Below, one piece after another: positions 17,391 through 25,662 of a stretch of 64,000 nt of DNA. The stretch is from Lutispora sp003527145 (GTDB lineage Bacteria; Bacillota; Clostridia; Lutisporales; Lutisporaceae). The stretch is taken from contig JASBZB010000006.1 of NCBI GenBank assembly GCA_029983695.1, positions 62,001 through 126,000 on the forward strand. The letters run 5' to 3'. Both the position numbers and the translations under genes were made by a program. Under the pieces are notes generated by a model. It was not told the DNA's origin and did no database searches. It was given only the letters and a program-made list of their open reading frames with translations. Position 1 is the first letter of the stretch. Each line of letters begins with the position of its first letter.

Positions 17391-17438
17391 TACAAGGCCT
17401 TAGTACTTCTGAGCTCAGGATTCAGAGCTCAGAATTCA
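17381..17438. repeat. Two pairs of short tandem repeats after the SLH gene
   Basis: AAGGCCTTAGTAC occurs twice in direct contact (17381-17393, 17394-17406); the first copy contains the stop codon of the SLH gene. A second pair follows, GAGCTCAGGATTCA and GAGCTCAGAATTCA (17411-17424, 17425-17438). The AAGGCCTT cores can pair with each other, but there is no T-run. Confidence 0.8.
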
Positions 17439-17494
17439 GGCCCAATGCGAGGCTCTTAGGATCAAGAAGGGGAAGCCTAGATTTATACGGCAGG

Positions 17495-19159
17495 CTAGCG
17501 GCCGGTTAGCATATTATCAATAGGCATTCCTGGAGGCACTATAGGGTAGACTCCTGTTTCCTTATCGATCATGCATTCTACTATGGTTGCCTTTTCTGAG
17601 CTTATGGCTTTGAAAAGCGCTTCTCGAAGCTGTGCCAGATTTTCAGCCTTTGCTCCGTTTAACCTGTAAGCTGAGGCAAGCTTCATATAATCCACATCAT
17701 CTGTGAGATCTGTCTGTGAGTATCGCTTTTCCTGAAATAAATCCTGCCATTGTCTTACCATGCCCAGGCTTCCGTTATTGAAAAGAAGAGTTATGATCGG
17801 CAGCCTATATTTTGATACGGTGGCCAGCTCATTGCAGTTCATTCTGAAGGAACCGTCTCCTGCTATATGAAGGACCTTCTTGTCAGGATTTGCGATTTGG
17901 GCTCCAATTGAAGCGCCGAGTCCATAACCCATAGTGCCTAATCCTCCCGAGGTGAGGAATCTCCTGGGAGAGTCTACCCTGCAGTATTGAGCTGCCCACA
18001 TCTGATGCTGTCCCACTTCTGTCACTATTATTGAATCTGTGCCAACTATTCTTTGAGCAAGTGCCAATATATTGGCTGGAGAGAAGGCATCAGGCTGCTG
18101 CTTTACTTTGGGGGCCAAGCTTCTTATGCTGCTCAGCCATCGGCTTCTATCCTTTTCACAAACCTTATCGGCAAGAGCCTTCAGCGTATCCTTGACATTG
18201 CCCTCAAGAGGGAAATCAACTTCTTTGTTCTTTCCTATTTCTGATCCGTCTATATCTATATGAATTATTCTTGCTCCGGGAGCAAACTTATCCTTAGTTC
18301 CTATCACTCTATCACTGAATCTGGCACCCACAGCAATTATCAGATCACTTTCCGTAACCGCAAGGTTTGTTTCTTTATGGCCATGCATACCTACAAGCCC
18401 GAGGGAGAGAGGGTGGTTCATAGGGAAGCACCCTAAGGACATAAGCGTATTGGCAACAGGAATGGAAGCTTTTTTCGCCAATTCCCAAAGCTCCGGTTCC
18501 GCACCGGCGTGAATTACCCCTCCTCCTGCATAGATCACGGGCTTCTTAGATACATCGATTGCTTTTACAGCTTCCCATAATAAATTATCATCAACGGGAG
18601 CAGTTTTTTTCCCTTCCGTAAACATGCTTATCGTAATATACTCACCCTTTGCAGTAAAAATATTTTTGGGTATGTCGATGAGCACCGGGCCTTTGCGCCC
18701 GCTCATGGCCGTACGGAAGGCTTCCCTTATTATGGACGGCAGATCCTCAATGCTCCTTACCAGGTAATTGTATTTCGTAATCGGGAATGTAACTGCGGTT
18801 ATATCAATTTCCTGAAAAGAGTCTCTCCCAAGGAGGCTTTGAGGCACCTGCCCAGTAAACACCACCAAGGGTACCGAATCCATATAGGCTGTTGCAATTC
18901 CGGTAACGGTGTTTGTAGCACCGGGACCTGAGGTTGCAAAGCATACACCTGCTTTACCCGTTGATCTGGCGTAGCCGTCGGCGGCATGGACCGCTCCTTG
19001 TTCATGGCAGGTCAATACATGAAGAAAATCCTGATGATAATTGAACAAAGCATCATAAAGAGGTATTACGGCTCCTCCGGGGTAACCGAATATGGTATTC
19101 ACTCCCTGCTCCTTTAAGCAATTGAGGACTATTTCAGCACCAGTGTATTCCATGTTCAA
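17495..19159 (-). CDS. ilvB: Acetolactate synthase, large subunit
   Basis: A 554-residue ThDP-dependent enzyme that condenses pyruvate with pyruvate or 2-oxobutyrate, the first shared step of valine, leucine and isoleucine synthesis. The catalytic Glu lies in LTCHEQGAVHAADGYAR, the ThDP/Mg motif in HIAGDGSFRMNCNELATVSK, and FATSGPGATNTVTG marks the N-terminal domain. RFLTSGGLGTMGYGLGAS supports the biosynthetic, FAD-containing type. It is the last gene of the ilvN-ilvC-ilvB unit. Its ATG follows a GAAAGGAG site. Confidence 0.95.
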   Translation of the reverse strand: MNMEYTGAEIVLNCLKEQGVNTIFGYPGGAVIPLYDALFNYHQDFLHVLTCHEQGAVHAADGYARSTGKAGVCFATSGPGATNTVTGIATAYMDSVPLVVFTGQVPQSLLGRDSFQEIDITAVTFPITKYNYLVRSIEDLPSIIREAFRTAMSGRKGPVLIDIPKNIFTAKGEYITISMFTEGKKTAPVDDNLLWEAVKAIDVSKKPVIYAGGGVIHAGAEPELWELAKKASIPVANTLMSLGCFPMNHPLSLGLVGMHGHKETNLAVTESDLIIAVGARFSDRVIGTKDKFAPGARIIHIDIDGSEIGKNKEVDFPLEGNVKDTLKALADKVCEKDRSRWLSSIRSLAPKVKQQPDAFSPANILALAQRIVGTDSIIVTEVGQHQMWAAQYCRVDSPRRFLTSGGLGTMGYGLGASIGAQIANPDKKVLHIAGDGSFRMNCNELATVSKYRLPIITLLFNNGSLGMVRQWQDLFQEKRYSQTDLTDDVDYMKLASAYRLNGAKAENLAQLREALFKAISSEKATIVECMIDKETGVYPIVPPGMPIDNMLTGR

Positions 19160-19185
19160 TCTCCTTTCTGTTAGCCGTTGCTCGC

Positions 19186-20178
19186 CTACTTCTTAAGCCA
19201 TGACATCATTTCCCTGAGATTTTTGCCCACCTCTACTATGGGGTGATTTAACTCTTGTTCTTTTCTCTTATTGAAGACAGGGCGGCCTGTCATATTTTCA
19301 ACGATCCATGCCTTGGCAAACTCGCCGTTTTGGATCTCTGCCAATACTTTTTTCATTTCTTTTCTTGTTTCTTCTGTTATGATCCTCTTGCTTGTAACAT
19401 AATCTCCATATTCAGCGGTATCGCTTACGCTGAATCTCATCCTTTCGAAGCCGCCTTCATATAGAAGATCTACGATAAGCTTCATTTCATGCAGACATTC
19501 GAAATATGCGATTTCCTCCTGATAGCCAGCTTCTCTTAAAGTATCAAAGCCGGCTTTTATGAGCTCTGTAATACCGCCGCACAATACGCTTTGCTCTCCA
19601 AAGAGATCTGTTTCTGTCTCTTCTTTGAAGGTAGTCTCTATTACGCCTGCTCTTAAAGCTCCAAGCCCTCTTGCATAGGCCAGAGCCAGATCCTTGGCCT
19701 TTCCTGTGTAATCCTGATGTACGGCCAATAGGGCGGGGACGCCTTTGCCTTCCTGATAAACTCTCCTGACAAGATGTCCGGGACCCTTCGGCGCTATCAT
19801 GAATACATCCACATTTGCCGGTGGGGTGATCTGCCCGTAATTGATGTTAAATCCGTGAGCAAAGGCCAGCGCATCTCCATCCTTAAGATTTTTTTCTATA
19901 TATTCTTTATAAACCTTTCCTTGCTTTTCATCCGGTATCAGTATCATTGTCACTGTGGACACGGCCACTGCCTCGTCAACCTCCATGACTTCAAGTCCTG
20001 AAGCTTTGGCAGTTTCCCATGATTTGCTGCCTTTATAGAGGCCTACTGCCACATCTGCGCCGCTTTCCTTAAGATTTAGCGCATGTGCATGTCCCTGGCT
20101 GCCAAAGCCTATGACTGCAACTTTCTTTCCCTTTAATAATTCCAGACTCCCGTCTTTCTCATAATACATTTTTGCCAT
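19186..20178 (-). CDS. ilvC: Ketol-acid reductoisomerase
   Basis: A 330-residue class I KARI that converts acetolactate or acetohydroxybutyrate to the dihydroxy acids using NAD(P)H and Mg2+. The Rossmann motif VAVIGFGSQGHAHALNL, the cofactor loop around GLYKGSKSW, and the Mg ligands in TDLFGEQSVLCGG are visible. Length fits the short bacterial class. It lies 26 bases upstream of ilvB in the transcript and 106 bases after ilvN. Confidence 0.96.
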   Translation of the reverse strand: MAKMYYEKDGSLELLKGKKVAVIGFGSQGHAHALNLKESGADVAVGLYKGSKSWETAKASGLEVMEVDEAVAVSTVTMILIPDEKQGKVYKEYIEKNLKDGDALAFAHGFNINYGQITPPANVDVFMIAPKGPGHLVRRVYQEGKGVPALLAVHQDYTGKAKDLALAYARGLGALRAGVIETTFKEETETDLFGEQSVLCGGITELIKAGFDTLREAGYQEEIAYFECLHEMKLIVDLLYEGGFERMRFSVSDTAEYGDYVTSKRIITEETRKEMKKVLAEIQNGEFAKAWIVENMTGRPVFNKRKEQELNHPIVEVGKNLREMMSWLKK

Positions 20179-20284
20179 GATAATCCTCCCAATCTGTTAA
20201 AAAATTTTTGTTTATACTCATAGGCAAGCCTGGCTGCAATAGTGCTGACTTGACCTGATGATTTTCTTAAAGCCCTATAGTTTT

Positions 20285-20512
20285 TTATACTATGCTCACC
20301 TCATATACATCATTGTATTTTTTTATCTGGTTCATCAACTGGTCTACGCTCTTATCCTGATATGACAACATAATCTTGAGATTCGCCTGATTTTCAGTTG
20401 CTTGTTCCATATGTATGCTTTTCATACTGAAGCCTTTTCGCCTTATGATCCCGCTGACTCTCATAAGCACATCAATTTCATTGCTCACTTTGGCCACCAG
20501 AAGTTTTTCCAT
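20285..20512 (-). CDS. ilvN: Acetolactate synthase small regulatory subunit (ACT domain)
   Basis: A 75-residue single ACT-domain protein. It reads LLVAKVSNEIDVLMRVSGII then RRKGFSMKSIHMEQ, the expected beta-alpha-beta start of IlvM/IlvN-type subunits, which bind valine and tune the large subunit. It is short compared with the ~160-residue IlvH type, closer to IlvM. The frame is open to 20608, but TAGGAGG sits in front of ATG 20512 and the extra part is the T-box terminator. It heads the operon. Confidence 0.85.
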   Translation of the reverse strand: MEKLLVAKVSNEIDVLMRVSGIIRRKGFSMKSIHMEQATENQANLKIMLSYQDKSVDQLMNQIKKYNDVYEVSIV

Positions 20513-20537
20513 ATAATTACCTCCTAAAAATAAAATA

Positions 20538-20830
20538 CCCCATCCCAAAATATAAATTTTGGGACGGGGTTTAATCCGTGTTACCACCCATATTCGCTGC
20601 AGGTTCACACCGGCAGCCTCTTCAGGTCGAAGAATTAAATTCTTTTAACCCTAGCCATGTAACGGTGGCGAACAAACCGGCCTTATCTACTCGGCATAAA
20701 GCCTTTTGACTCGGCAGCTCGGGAGTGATCATTGCATATCCTTCTAATACCGATTCGCACCATACACCGGCTCTCTGTGATTAAATCCGGATACTTTTCT
20801 CTCCGTCAATACTTTTATAAGTAAATTGTT
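20538..20830 (-). ncRNA. T-box leader of the ilv operon, isoleucine-type specifier
   Basis: Reading the minus strand: a stem I region from about 20830, the T-box sequence GGGTGGTAACACGG at 20576-20589, and a strong terminator (20538-20569) followed by T-rich DNA. In stem I, ATC at 20727-20729 is followed by A and CTCC, the same context that marks the specifier codon in the other T-box of this window. AUC would read uncharged tRNA-Ile. Branched-chain control of ilvN-ilvC-ilvB fits. It fills most of the gap 20513-20918. Confidence 0.88.
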
Positions 20831-20892
20831 TTTGATTCTATAGTATATTTATTCATTTGTCAATAGTAAATTTGAAAAAATATTAAATTAAA

Positions 20893-20928
20893 AAAAGAGC
20901 AGTTGAGATTCTGTTCAACTACTCTTTT
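20893..20928 (-). terminator. Intrinsic terminator after the M23-bactofilin unit
   Basis: AAAAGAGCAGTTGA pairs with the complement TCAACTACTCTTTT across a short loop, with one mismatch. On the minus strand it is followed by a T-run (complement of 20885-20892). The stem overlaps the bactofilin stop codon. Confidence 0.8.
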
Positions 20929-21305
20929 GCAACAGCAGCTTCCGCCGCTGCCATTTTGCAGTTACCGTGAAAGATTGCACCTTCGTCCACAATGATGTTC
21001 TTAGCATCAATATCTCCGATCAGCTTTGAAGTGGGAGTCAGATGGAGTTGATTTGCAACCGTTATATTCCCTTCTATGATGCCGGACAACATTATGCTGT
21101 CGGCTTTCACATTGCCTTTTATTGAGCCCTCTTCGCCAACTACCAGGTTTCCGGAGAGGATCACATCACCTTTTAATTTGCCGTCTATACGGATAGTACC
21201 TTCAGCCGTCAACGCACCTTCAATGCCTGTGTTTTTCCCCACCAAAGTATCGATTCTGTCGGTATTGATGGGCATGCTTTTTTTATTCGAATTGAACATA
21301 TTCAA
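20919..21305 (-). CDS. Bactofilin (polymer-forming cytoskeletal protein)
   Basis: A 128-residue bactofilin of the DUF583 family. The core is a right-handed beta-helix of short repeats, seen as alternating GTIRIDGKLKGDV, SIKGNVKADS and GIIEGNITV, with a short N-terminal tail and an Ala-rich end. Bactofilins polymerise without nucleotide near the membrane and localise wall enzymes. AAAGGAGAG precedes the ATG. It starts 10 bases after the stop of an M23 peptidase gene, the classic partner arrangement. Confidence 0.93.
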   Translation of the reverse strand: MNMFNSNKKSMPINTDRIDTLVGKNTGIEGALTAEGTIRIDGKLKGDVILSGNLVVGEEGSIKGNVKADSIMLSGIIEGNITVANQLHLTPTSKLIGDIDAKNIIVDEGAIFHGNCKMAAAEAAVAKE

Positions 21306-21315
21306 CTCTCCTTTG

Positions 21316-22281
21316 TTAAAAATATTTTGCCGGATTTACATTTTTGCCATTAAGCTTGACTTCGTAGTGAAGGTGGGCGCCGGTGCTTCTGCCTGTACTT
21401 CCTACTTTGGATATTGCCTGGCCTCTCTTTACTTTATCACCCTTTTTTACTAAAATAGATGAATTATGACTATAGGATGTGGTCAGGCCATAGCCGTGAG
21501 ATATGATGACCATCCTGCCATATCCCGACTGGTAGCCCGCAAACAACACTACGCCATCGCCGGTAGCGACCACTTTTGTTCCATATGGGGCTCCAAAATC
21601 TATTCCATCATGAAATTCGCTGCCGCGGCTGGTGAAGGGATTCCTTCTATAACCATATCCGGCTGTAATCTTTGCAACTACAGGAGCTATGGAAGGAACA
21701 CATCGCAAATAATCAAGCCGGTCTTTAATGGAAGCCACTGACTTGTCGATTTCGGTTTTTTGATTCATAGTTTTTTTTGATAAACTCAATAAAGAGGTCT
21801 GAAGAGATGAAAGCTCTGCAGACAAATCATAGCTGTTTCCGCTGACGAACGGCAGAGCAATATTCCCGTCAATCGCTTGAGAAACAGTGCTTAAAGCTGC
21901 TTTGCCCTTTGTTTTTGTTTCTTCGGAACCTTTGTCTTCTAATCCCACAGCAGCCTTTACTTCTTCTAGGGCGGCTAGGTTTTGTTCAAGCTGCTTCTGG
22001 ATTTTTTGCGCATTCAAGTTGAGGCTTTCGATTTCCGCTTTTTGAGAGTTGTTTATCTCTGTAAGGGCTTTGATGTCTTTTTTGCTTGTTTCATACTGAA
22101 ATTTAAGATGGCTTATCGCATATGCAGAAAAAGACGAGTAAATAATAAGTACTCCCAATATGCCTGCCAGGACCTTAGGCCCCCATATAGGCATTCTTAC
22201 GGATCTGACCGAAGACTGGGTTTCAGGTATGTACAAAAACGTAGCGTGGCTTTTTTTGCTGCTGACCAAAGCTTTTTTCAA
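21316..22281 (-). CDS. Membrane-anchored M23 peptidoglycan endopeptidase
   Basis: A 321-residue protein with one N-terminal membrane helix (VLAGILGVLIIYSSFSAY), a long coiled coil (~55-110), a linker and a C-terminal LytM/M23 domain (~205-321). Zinc ligands are present as FHDGIDFGAP (HxxxD) and HLHYEV (HxH). It would cut peptide cross-links of the wall from outside the membrane or regulate such cutting. It is co-transcribed with bactofilin, which in other bacteria recruits M23 enzymes for cell shape. The 244-base divergent region upstream has no further gene. Confidence 0.92.
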   Translation of the reverse strand: MKKALVSSKKSHATFLYIPETQSSVRSVRMPIWGPKVLAGILGVLIIYSSFSAYAISHLKFQYETSKKDIKALTEINNSQKAEIESLNLNAQKIQKQLEQNLAALEEVKAAVGLEDKGSEETKTKGKAALSTVSQAIDGNIALPFVSGNSYDLSAELSSLQTSLLSLSKKTMNQKTEIDKSVASIKDRLDYLRCVPSIAPVVAKITAGYGYRRNPFTSRGSEFHDGIDFGAPYGTKVVATGDGVVLFAGYQSGYGRMVIISHGYGLTTSYSHNSSILVKKGDKVKRGQAISKVGSTGRSTGAHLHYEVKLNGKNVNPAKYF

Positions 22282-22525
22282 TATTTATCACCCTTTACAT
22301 GTAAAAAACTAAAAAAAGAATTTTTAAAATATATTTGTAACACAATTGTAATATAAATATATTCTAACCAAAGAACATGCTGGGTACAAGACAAAAAATG
22401 TAAAACAAGGGTAAAATCCTTCCTCTAAAAATGACAAAAACAGCATGCACTAAAATATGAATATTTAAATTATATTTGTTCATAAATAATGTTAGATATA
22501 AAAAAATCAAAAAGGAGGTTGGAGT

Positions 22526-22789
22526 ATGGGAAAGCTTAAAGTAGGAGTAGAGCCGAATTTAAACAATGTGAAAGAATACCTTGAGAATAAAGATATCAGC
22601 GTAAAAGAATTCAGCAGCAAAAAGATGGGATCTTCCTGGACAATGAACAGGTATGATGCAGTAGTAGTTTCAGGCACCGATATAAATATTATGGGCATGC
22701 AGGATGCAATAGGAAAGGCAAGAGTTATCGATGCTTCAGGAATGTCTCCCGAAGAAATATATAATGAGATAATCGATATACAAAAGTAG
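22526..22789 (+). CDS. UPF0180/YkuS-family protein
   Basis: An 87-residue protein of the YkuS family. It shows VGVEPNLNNVKEYLENK at the start and YDAVVVSGTDINIMGMQD in the middle, both typical. The fold is a small Rossmann-like alpha/beta unit. Function unknown; common in Bacilli and Clostridia. AAGGAGGTTGG lies before the ATG. Confidence 0.85.
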   Translation: MGKLKVGVEPNLNNVKEYLENKDISVKEFSSKKMGSSWTMNRYDAVVVSGTDINIMGMQDAIGKARVIDASGMSPEEIYNEIIDIQK

Positions 22790-22899
22790 TAATAATCAGA
22801 AAAATATAGTAAAATAAAGTGTGTGTAAGGAAGAAACCTTTGACATGCTTTATTTTTTATCTTATCTGTTGAATTTAAAAAATGTGGGGTTGGTTTTAC

Positions 22900-23139
22900 A
22901 TGAATCTGTCGAAATTAATAGATATTTTATTCTGGATAGGCATTTTGTCCTCCTTTATCGGAGGTATAATGCTCGTGGCTTCATTTACCGTATTTAAAAG
23001 AAAGGTCATGAAGACTCCCATATATAAAGAAGTTGAAGCGGAAAACAAAAAAAGTTTTCCCTGGGGTCTCATACTTTTTATATCCGGAATTGCAGTTTTT
23101 CTTTTATCCTATTATCTTTCCGTAAGCTACAATATGTGA
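22900..23139 (+). CDS. Small two-helix membrane protein
   Basis: A 79-residue protein with two membrane helices (DILFWIGILSSFIGGIMLVA and LILFISGIAVFLLSYYL) and a charged loop between. The frame also allows ATG 22882, but the GGGG-rich stretch at 22886-22889 fits ATG 22900 better. It lies 19 bases before thpR. No family recognised. Confidence 0.65.
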   Translation: MNLSKLIDILFWIGILSSFIGGIMLVASFTVFKRKVMKTPIYKEVEAENKKSFPWGLILFISGIAVFLLSYYLSVSYNM

Positions 23140-23158
23140 TAAAGGCTGGTAAATTTTT

Positions 23159-23716
23159 ATGAGAACATTTATAGGCATAGATTTTGATGTAAAGGTGAAA
23201 AATGGGATTAAAGCCGTTCAGTCTATAGTCAGGGAGAACTCCCAAAGGGGGAGGTTTAAGTATATAGGCAATTTTCACCTCACATTGAAGTTTTTGGGTG
23301 AAATATCTGAAGAACAAATTCCCTTCATAAATGAAGTGCTGGAGGCTTCTTCCAAAGAAGTGGGGAGCTTCGGCTTAAACATTGAGGATATAGGCTTTTT
23401 CGGAGGCGGAGGCAATATCAGGACTCTTTGGCTGGGCCTTGGCGGCGCTTTGGCTTCACTTGACCTTCTATATAAGAAAATTGAGGAAGGTTTGGAAGGC
23501 AGCGGCTTTGATAAGGAGAAAAGGCCATACACGCCCCACATAACCATTGCCCAAGATCTGATCCTTAAAACCGGCTTTGCGGAGCTAAGGGAATCTATAA
23601 ATTTGAAGGATATACCCGTTATATATGCAGAGAAAGTTTCATTGATAAAAAGTGAAGAAATCCAGGGAAAAAGAATATATACTCCCATATCAACCTTTCA
23701 ATTGAGGGGCAAATAG
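23159..23716 (+). CDS. thpR: RNA 2',3'-cyclic phosphodiesterase
   Basis: A 185-residue 2H phosphoesterase. Both HxT motifs are visible: NFHLTLKFLGE near residue 40 and YTPHITIAQ near residue 125. Members open 2',3'-cyclic phosphates of RNA and ligate tRNA halves in vitro. The length matches ThpR/LigT. Start codon follows the membrane protein gene by 19 bases with a weak ribosome site (AAAGGCTGG). Confidence 0.92.
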   Translation: MRTFIGIDFDVKVKNGIKAVQSIVRENSQRGRFKYIGNFHLTLKFLGEISEEQIPFINEVLEASSKEVGSFGLNIEDIGFFGGGGNIRTLWLGLGGALASLDLLYKKIEEGLEGSGFDKEKRPYTPHITIAQDLILKTGFAELRESINLKDIPVIYAEKVSLIKSEEIQGKRIYTPISTFQLRGK

Positions 23717-23768
23717 GGGATTGGACTAAAGAATAATAAGCAAATAGATGATTAAGTGGTGAAATAGA

Positions 23769-25646
23769 TTGGGAAATATTGATACATCAGCATTCCTCCC
23801 CACATCTGAAGGGGATATGAAGGAACGCGGTATAGAACAGCTTGACTTCATTTATATATGCGGCGATGCCTATGTGGACCATCCCAGCTTTGGGCATGCA
23901 ATAATAACGAGATTATTGGACAGCCTGGGATTTAAGGTTGGCATAATACCGCAGCCTGATTGGAGAGAGAAGGAAAGCTTCATGATATTGGGAAAGCCTA
24001 AATACGCTTTCTTAGTCTCCTCAGGAAACATAGATTCTATGGTCAACCATTATACTTCTTTAAAGAGAAGGAGAAGAACAGATCATTACTCGCCCGGCGG
24101 AAAGGCAGGAGCCAGACCTGACAGGGCGTTGATAGTATATTGCAACAAGCTGAGGGAGGCTTACAAGGATGTCCCCATAATAATAGGGGGAGTGGAAGCA
24201 AGCCTGAGGAGATTTGCTCATTACGACTACTGGGATGATAAAGTTAGGCGATCAATTCTTTTTGATTCCAAAGCAGATCTGCTGATATACGGCATGGGAG
24301 AAAAGCCCATACAAGAGATTGCCGAAGCTTTATCCGGAGGTATAGATATAAAGTATATCAATTATATCAATGGCACTGCGTATATCACCAATTCGATGGA
24401 AGGACTGAGGGATGCTGTCTTTATCAATAGCTATGAAGAGGTTGCATCCGATAAGAAGAAATATGCCAAGGCTTTTTTGATCCAATCCGGGGAGCAGGAT
24501 TATGAGACGGGAAAAATAGTCATACAGCCCCATGGAGACAGATATCTGGTGCAGAATCCTCCGGCAAAGCCTTTGGACCAATATGAGCTGGACAGCGTAT
24601 ATGCTTTGCCCTATGCTAGAAACTATCATCCTGTGTATGAAGGCAAAGGGGGAATACCGGCTCTGGAGGAGATAAAATTCAGCATAACCTCTCATAGAGG
24701 ATGCTATGGAGGCTGTTCCTTCTGCGCTCTCAATTTTCATCAGGGCAGGGTAATACAAAAGAGAAGCCATGAATCCATCCTGGAGGAAGCAAAGCTTATG
24801 ACGGAAGCTCCGGATTTTAAAGGATATATACATGATGTGGGAGGCCCCACGGCAAATTTCCGGCAGCCAGCCTGCAAAAAGCAGGAGAAGGAAGGCGTAT
24901 GCAAGGAAAGACAGTGCATGTTCCCTGCTCCCTGCAAGAATCTGATAGTGGATCATAAGGATTACCTGAAGCTTTTGAGAGAGATCAGGGCTCTGCCTGA
25001 TGTAAAGAAGGTATTTATACGCTCCGGAATAAGATATGATTATGTGCTCCAGGATAAGAGCGATGAATTTCTGAAGGAGCTGTGCAAACATCATGTGAGC
25101 GGCCAGCTGAAGGTGGCCCCTGAGCATATATCGGAAAAAGTATTAAAACTTATGGGAAAACCCGGCCAAAAAGTATATGATAGATTTAAGGATAAATATT
25201 TTGAAACAAATAGAAAGCTTGGACTGGATCAATATCTGGTTCCTTATCTGATGTCGGGGCATCCGGGCTCAGACTTGAAAGCTGCGGTAGAACTGGCAGA
25301 ATACGTAAGGGATATGGGCTATAATCCGGAGCAGATACAGGACTTTTATCCAACGCCGGGCAGCTTATCCACGGCTATGTACTATACGGGGCTTGATCCG
25401 AGGACCATGGAGAAAGTATATGTTCCGAAGAGCCCGGCTGAGAAGGCCATGCAGAAAGCCTTGATACAATATAGAAATCCTAAGAATTATGATCTGGTTT
25501 TTAAAGCTCTTAATCTGGCGAAAAGGGCCGATTTGATCGGTTACGGCAGCCAATGCCTTATAAGGCCAAAGCCTAAAGAGGCTTTTCATAAAGCTGTGAG
25601 AGGCAATAAAATAACTAAAAGAAAAACTAAAAATAATTCTAAATAA
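23769..25646 (+). CDS. YgiQ-family radical SAM protein (UPF0313)
   Basis: A 625-residue radical S-adenosylmethionine enzyme. An N-terminal B12-binding-like segment (CGDAYVDHPSFGHAII) precedes the radical SAM core, whose 4Fe-4S ligands lie in SHRGCYGGCSFCALNFHQGR (CxxxCxxC) near residue 312. A further Cys cluster in CKKQEKEGVCKERQCMFP is characteristic of this family, as is the C-terminal DUF3362 region rich in Lys. The reaction is unknown. I use the TTG at 23769: the family's start motif (FLPTSEGDMKERG) follows it directly. Confidence 0.93.
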   Translation: MGNIDTSAFLPTSEGDMKERGIEQLDFIYICGDAYVDHPSFGHAIITRLLDSLGFKVGIIPQPDWREKESFMILGKPKYAFLVSSGNIDSMVNHYTSLKRRRRTDHYSPGGKAGARPDRALIVYCNKLREAYKDVPIIIGGVEASLRRFAHYDYWDDKVRRSILFDSKADLLIYGMGEKPIQEIAEALSGGIDIKYINYINGTAYITNSMEGLRDAVFINSYEEVASDKKKYAKAFLIQSGEQDYETGKIVIQPHGDRYLVQNPPAKPLDQYELDSVYALPYARNYHPVYEGKGGIPALEEIKFSITSHRGCYGGCSFCALNFHQGRVIQKRSHESILEEAKLMTEAPDFKGYIHDVGGPTANFRQPACKKQEKEGVCKERQCMFPAPCKNLIVDHKDYLKLLREIRALPDVKKVFIRSGIRYDYVLQDKSDEFLKELCKHHVSGQLKVAPEHISEKVLKLMGKPGQKVYDRFKDKYFETNRKLGLDQYLVPYLMSGHPGSDLKAAVELAEYVRDMGYNPEQIQDFYPTPGSLSTAMYYTGLDPRTMEKVYVPKSPAEKAMQKALIQYRNPKNYDLVFKALNLAKRADLIGYGSQCLIRPKPKEAFHKAVRGNKITKRKTKNNSK

Positions 25647-25662
25647 AAGGAGAAGTGATCTG

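Noticed and set aside
24330..25127. Long minus-strand open frame (265 codons) within the YgiQ-type gene
   Set aside because: It lies wholly inside a gene with clear radical SAM motifs, has no ribosome site and no recognisable domain; GC-codon bias of the real gene explains the missing stops.
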